NCBI RefSeq assembly: GCF_005473905.2
Contig: NZ_CP061336.1
Span: 372,001 to 436,000, forward strand
Length of the DNA: 64,000 nt
Direction: 5' to 3'
From: Ruminiclostridium herbifermentans
Lineage (GTDB): Bacteria > Bacillota > Clostridia > Acetivibrionales > DSM-1351
A model generated the notes under the pieces. It made no database searches, was not told the DNA's origin, and worked only from the letters and a program-made list of their open reading frames with translations. Within the stretch, counting starts at the first letter, position 1. Every line of letters begins with the position of its first letter. A program made the translations under genes and the position numbers. Positions 61,320 through 64,000 of this stretch are shown here, piece by piece.

Positions 61320-61799
61320 ATGTGGAAATTACATAAGTATAATTCCTACATAGGAGACAGTACTGTGGATAAACGATTTTTAACCTTTTTGATTGTATTA
61401 ATTATGATTATTTTTGTAGCTGGTTCTTTTCCAATGGTAACATTTGCAGAAAATTTTGATTATTCTAGTAAAATAAATGAGTTGTCTGAGCGAAATGAGC
61501 AACTGAGTAAAGAGAATAAAGAACTTAGAATATTACTAGATAATATAAATAAGGAGAGTATAAGAAAAGAGGATATCATTAAGTCTTTAGAGGATAAAGA
61601 AGGCAATCTTATTGCTACGGCAGAGCACACTATTAATCGTGTAAACTTTTGGCTTACTTTTTTAGGTATTTTTATATCTGTTTTAGGTTTATTTAGTGTT
61701 ATTGTATGGCTCTTAAAAATGACTGTCCTGTATGGGAGTTTGTTGAAGAGGATTAAGTATATAAGAAATACATCAATGAACTTAGATTTATTGAGTTGA
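61320..61799 (+). CDS. Small coiled-coil membrane protein, unknown function
   Basis: The 159-residue product is not recognised. It has an N-terminal hydrophobic segment (about 20-42, possibly a signal peptide ending near TFAEN), a charged heptad-like coiled coil (about 48-90, SERNEQLSKENKELRILLDN), and a second hydrophobic segment (about 108-132, FWLTFLGIFISVLGLFSVIV) with a short basic tail. The likely layout is a membrane protein with an extracellular coiled coil. Start is uncertain: ATG 61320 lies 13 nt from AGGAAGG, while GTG 61365 lies 8 nt from AGGAG and leaves a shorter N-terminus before the first hydrophobic segment. No partner gene or link to the cellulosome is visible. Confidence 0.6.
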   Translation: MWKLHKYNSYIGDSTVDKRFLTFLIVLIMIIFVAGSFPMVTFAENFDYSSKINELSERNEQLSKENKELRILLDNINKESIRKEDIIKSLEDKEGNLIATAEHTINRVNFWLTFLGIFISVLGLFSVIVWLLKMTVLYGSLLKRIKYIRNTSMNLDLLS

Positions 61800-62165
61800 T
61801 TAATAAGTACAAAAGATAAAGATAAAAGCTAATAACTCTCAGTTAAAAAGATTTGATTATCCGATACTAACAAACTGATATTAGACAATAGTAACTATAT
61901 GAAAGATGTAGTGTTTAAACTAATTTTGTTGACATTATCAATATTTACCATTATAATTAAAAGTATATTGACATTGTGTTTGCTTTATGATACCATATAA
62001 GACTGTATTTTGGATGCTGTAGTGAATTATATATTATATGAGTGTCAATAATAATCATATTCTATTATAAATATGAATATGATTTTAATGTTATTATATG
62101 AGGAATACTATCTAAGTGTTATTTGAGTATCTATTTTAGTAAATATTTAAAAGGAGCATAATCTT
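61800..62165 (+). other. Gap, nothing recognised
   Basis: AT-rich noncoding sequence of 366 bp. It ends in a good ribosome binding site (AAAGGAG) for the next gene; no hairpin or short gene that I can support. Confidence 0.4.
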
Positions 62166-62564
62166 ATGCATTCAATAGTTGAAAATAATAGTGTTAAGGT
62201 TTTTTCTGCAATAGATTTTCTTAGCACTTTTTTTTCTATTTTAAAAACTAAAAATATTAACGTTGTATCTAGTAGTAAATTATTTTCTGTGGTAGGAAAA
62301 TATAGAGAACGATTTATCGATTTGTTTATTGATATTGATATAATTGATAATTGTGGAACAGTATGTTCCCATGATTTAGAAGAAGGAATTTCTATGCTTC
62401 AGATTTTAGGTGCGATAAGCAAGGCAAATCCTAGGTATGAAAGAATAATACTAAAAATGCACAAAGAATCAGCAAATGAAATGATTCAAGATTGCCCTGA
62501 GGAATATCGTGCTGAAATAGAGGAGTTTACAGAAGTATTTATAAAAGAAATAAACTGTAAATAG
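62166..62564 (+). CDS. Hypothetical protein, 132 aa
   Basis: Not recognised. It is a soluble, acidic protein without signal peptide or membrane segment (blocks FLSTFFSILKTKNINVVSSS, YRERFIDLFIDIDII, EEYRAEIEEFTEVFIKE). The ATG follows AAAGGAGC at good spacing and codon use is normal for the region, so it is likely a real gene. It ends 23 bp before the HD-domain gene and is probably cotranscribed with it, which suggests a linked role that the sequence does not define. Confidence 0.65.
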   Translation: MHSIVENNSVKVFSAIDFLSTFFSILKTKNINVVSSSKLFSVVGKYRERFIDLFIDIDIIDNCGTVCSHDLEEGISMLQILGAISKANPRYERIILKMHKESANEMIQDCPEEYRAEIEEFTEVFIKEINCK

Positions 62565-62587
62565 ACAAATGAGTGGCGGTGTATTGT

Positions 62588-64000
62588 GTGGTTACAAAAA
62601 TAGAAGCAAATGTTGATGAAAATATTTACTCTTCTTTCTTGGAAAGAATTAATGATATTGTTAAAGAGTATTTGAGTGTTCATGCAGGGACTGATTATCA
62701 TCAGTTCTCTGAAGATAAGGTGATAAATGATCCAATATGGGGTTGCGTTAAGTTTAATAGTTGGGAAATTGCAATAATAGATACTCCTTTATTCCAAAGG
62801 TTACGGGATATATATCAAGTCGGTTTAGGGGTATTTACATATCCAGCTGCAAGACATTCTAGGTTTGAACATTCACTTGGAGTAGTGGCAATAGCATCTC
62901 GAATGATTGAAAGTCTTAGAAACCAAAAATTAGGGTTTATTAATATATCAGATTATGAAGTAATGGATGTGAGGCTGGCAGCCTTATTACATGATATTGG
63001 CCATTGCTTTTATTCACACCTATCAGAAGCATTTTACGGTACACTTCCTGAATTTATTATGCTACAAAAATACTTTAATAAAAAGTTCGGAGTAAAACCT
63101 AAGCCTCATGAGATTTTTTCGTACATAATTATTAATACAGATGCATTTAAAGCATTTTTAACGCATAACAGTATACTAAATAGTCAATACATATCTGCAT
63201 CAGGTACAATTAATGACTTAATGGTTAGAATTGGGAATATGATAATTGGAGTGCCCAATTATGGACGAAGATCTGAAGGCAAGCATGGAAAAAAGTATTC
63301 GTTTCTGACTAGAATTATTAATGGTGATATTGATGCTGATAAATTAGATTACATAAAGAGAGATAGCTATACATCAGGCTTACCTCTAACTTTTGATATA
63401 GAACGTTTGTTATATAAAATTACAATCAGAGAACCAGAAAATACAAATGAGTATCAATTAGTAGTTGATATTGCTGGAATAACAGCTGTAGAAGAAATAA
63501 CATTTAGTAAATTAATGCTTAACAACTATATTTACCACCATCAGAAGGTTTTAGCAACAGAAGTTATGGCTAAAGATATAGCTCTTGCATTAATGGAATT
63601 AAATATTGTAAAACATCCATGTGATTTTTTATGGTATACAGATAAAACTATTGAAGCACTGGTTGAGGATAGCAGAATACCTTTCAATAAGTATAACTGT
63701 ACTCATGATTTGGGTTTTTTTGTAAGAAGAGTCAAGAACAGATATTTACCAAAGAGATGCTTTGAAATAAATAGTAGAGTATTGGAGCCCGATTGTACTG
63801 AAATCCAAAAACAAGAATATGAAAAAGAGTACATAGAAAAATGTATAAATGAATTGGAAAGTGAACAAGACAGAAATAAAAAGGCAGAAATACTTTTAAA
63901 TTTTGCTACAGATTTGTTTGAGTTTACTGATATACAGAAAAATTATATAGCACAATATAAGAGTTTTATTGCTAATTTTAGTAAAAAGAACTACAAGGAG
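62588..64000 (+). CDS. HD-domain phosphohydrolase (dNTPase/SAMHD1-like), 3' partial
   Basis: The frame starting at GTG 62588 (VVTKIEANVDENIYSSFLER) stays open to the window end, so at least 471 residues are present and the stop is outside. HD-superfamily metal ligands are visible: first His in HSRFEHSLGVVAIA, the HD pair in AALLHDIGHCFYSHLSEAF, and a distal Asp in DIDADKLDYIKRDSY. WGCVKFNSWEIAIIDTPLFQ and RLRDIYQVG before the first His are typical of the COG1078 group that includes dGTPase-like and SAMHD1-like nucleotide hydrolases. The C-terminal part (about 395-440) is charged and helical. Such proteins control dNTP pools or act in defence; which applies here is not shown. The start codon is chosen by frame and a weak GGCGGTG upstream. 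Confidence 0.8.
   Translation, partial: MVTKIEANVDENIYSSFLERINDIVKEYLSVHAGTDYHQFSEDKVINDPIWGCVKFNSWEIAIIDTPLFQRLRDIYQVGLGVFTYPAARHSRFEHSLGVVAIASRMIESLRNQKLGFINISDYEVMDVRLAALLHDIGHCFYSHLSEAFYGTLPEFIMLQKYFNKKFGVKPKPHEIFSYIIINTDAFKAFLTHNSILNSQYISASGTINDLMVRIGNMIIGVPNYGRRSEGKHGKKYSFLTRIINGDIDADKLDYIKRDSYTSGLPLTFDIERLLYKITIREPENTNEYQLVVDIAGITAVEEITFSKLMLNNYIYHHQKVLATEVMAKDIALALMELNIVKHPCDFLWYTDKTIEALVEDSRIPFNKYNCTHDLGFFVRRVKNRYLPKRCFEINSRVLEPDCTEIQKQEYEKEYIEKCINELESEQDRNKKAEILLNFATDLFEFTDIQKNYIAQYKSFIANFSKKNYKE

Overview
The window comes from a low-GC, mesophilic, cellulosome-producing Clostridium-type Firmicute; the species cannot be fixed from sequence alone. Reasons: AT-rich DNA, strong GGAGG ribosome binding sites with some TTG starts, Gram-positive signal peptides, and a cluster of secreted glycoside hydrolases ending in type I dockerins next to scaffoldins built from CBM3, X2 and type I cohesin modules. 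All real genes lie on the + strand.

Layout. (1) 1-4365: a GAF-containing histidine kinase (5' end outside the window), a NarL-type response regulator, a 1.2-kb gap, and a SigI-family sigma factor with no adjacent RsgI-type anti-sigma gene. (2) 4856-31068: a cip-cel type operon in the order known from C. cellulolyticum: scaffoldin (14 cohesins, 2 CBM3, 6 X2), GH48, GH8, GH9-CBM3c, CBM4-Ig-GH9, an OrfX-type membrane-anchored single cohesin, then three more GH9 enzymes. Several intergenic gaps hold a strong stem-loop that mostly lacks a T-tract. (3) 31421-40557: a region with active gene decay: the fossil of a GH5 mannanase, a secreted Rex-type GH8 with dockerin, a GH9 pseudogene with a large internal deletion, a full-length GH9 whose catalytic residues are replaced, an orphan dockerin fragment beside an inverted-repeat element, then an intact GH5 enzyme and a terminator. 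(4) 40636-49525: a second scaffoldin (6 cohesins) and a second GH48, closed by a terminator. (5) 49526-61060: another dockerin fragment and two more scaffoldins in tandem (7 and 5 cohesins) that share a nearly identical 5' segment, a small upstream ORF overlapping the scaffoldin Shine-Dalgarno, and a shared structured terminator. (6) 61320-64000: a small coiled-coil membrane protein, an unknown small protein and an HD-domain phosphohydrolase cut by the window end.

Working together: dockerin enzymes (two GH48 processive cellulases, GH9 and GH5 cellulases, GH8 enzymes) plug into cohesins of the secreted scaffoldins, which bind cellulose by CBM3. OrfX holds one cohesin at the membrane. The cluster encodes 33 cohesins on five proteins but only 11 intact dockerin proteins, so enzymes encoded elsewhere must fill many sites. 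The most unusual points are the four paralogous primary-type scaffoldins in one locus, the homogenised 438-bp cohesin repeats, the catalytically degenerate GH9, the gene fossils ending in dockerins, the shared upstream motifs and leader ORFs of the scaffoldins, and the SigI factor beside them.
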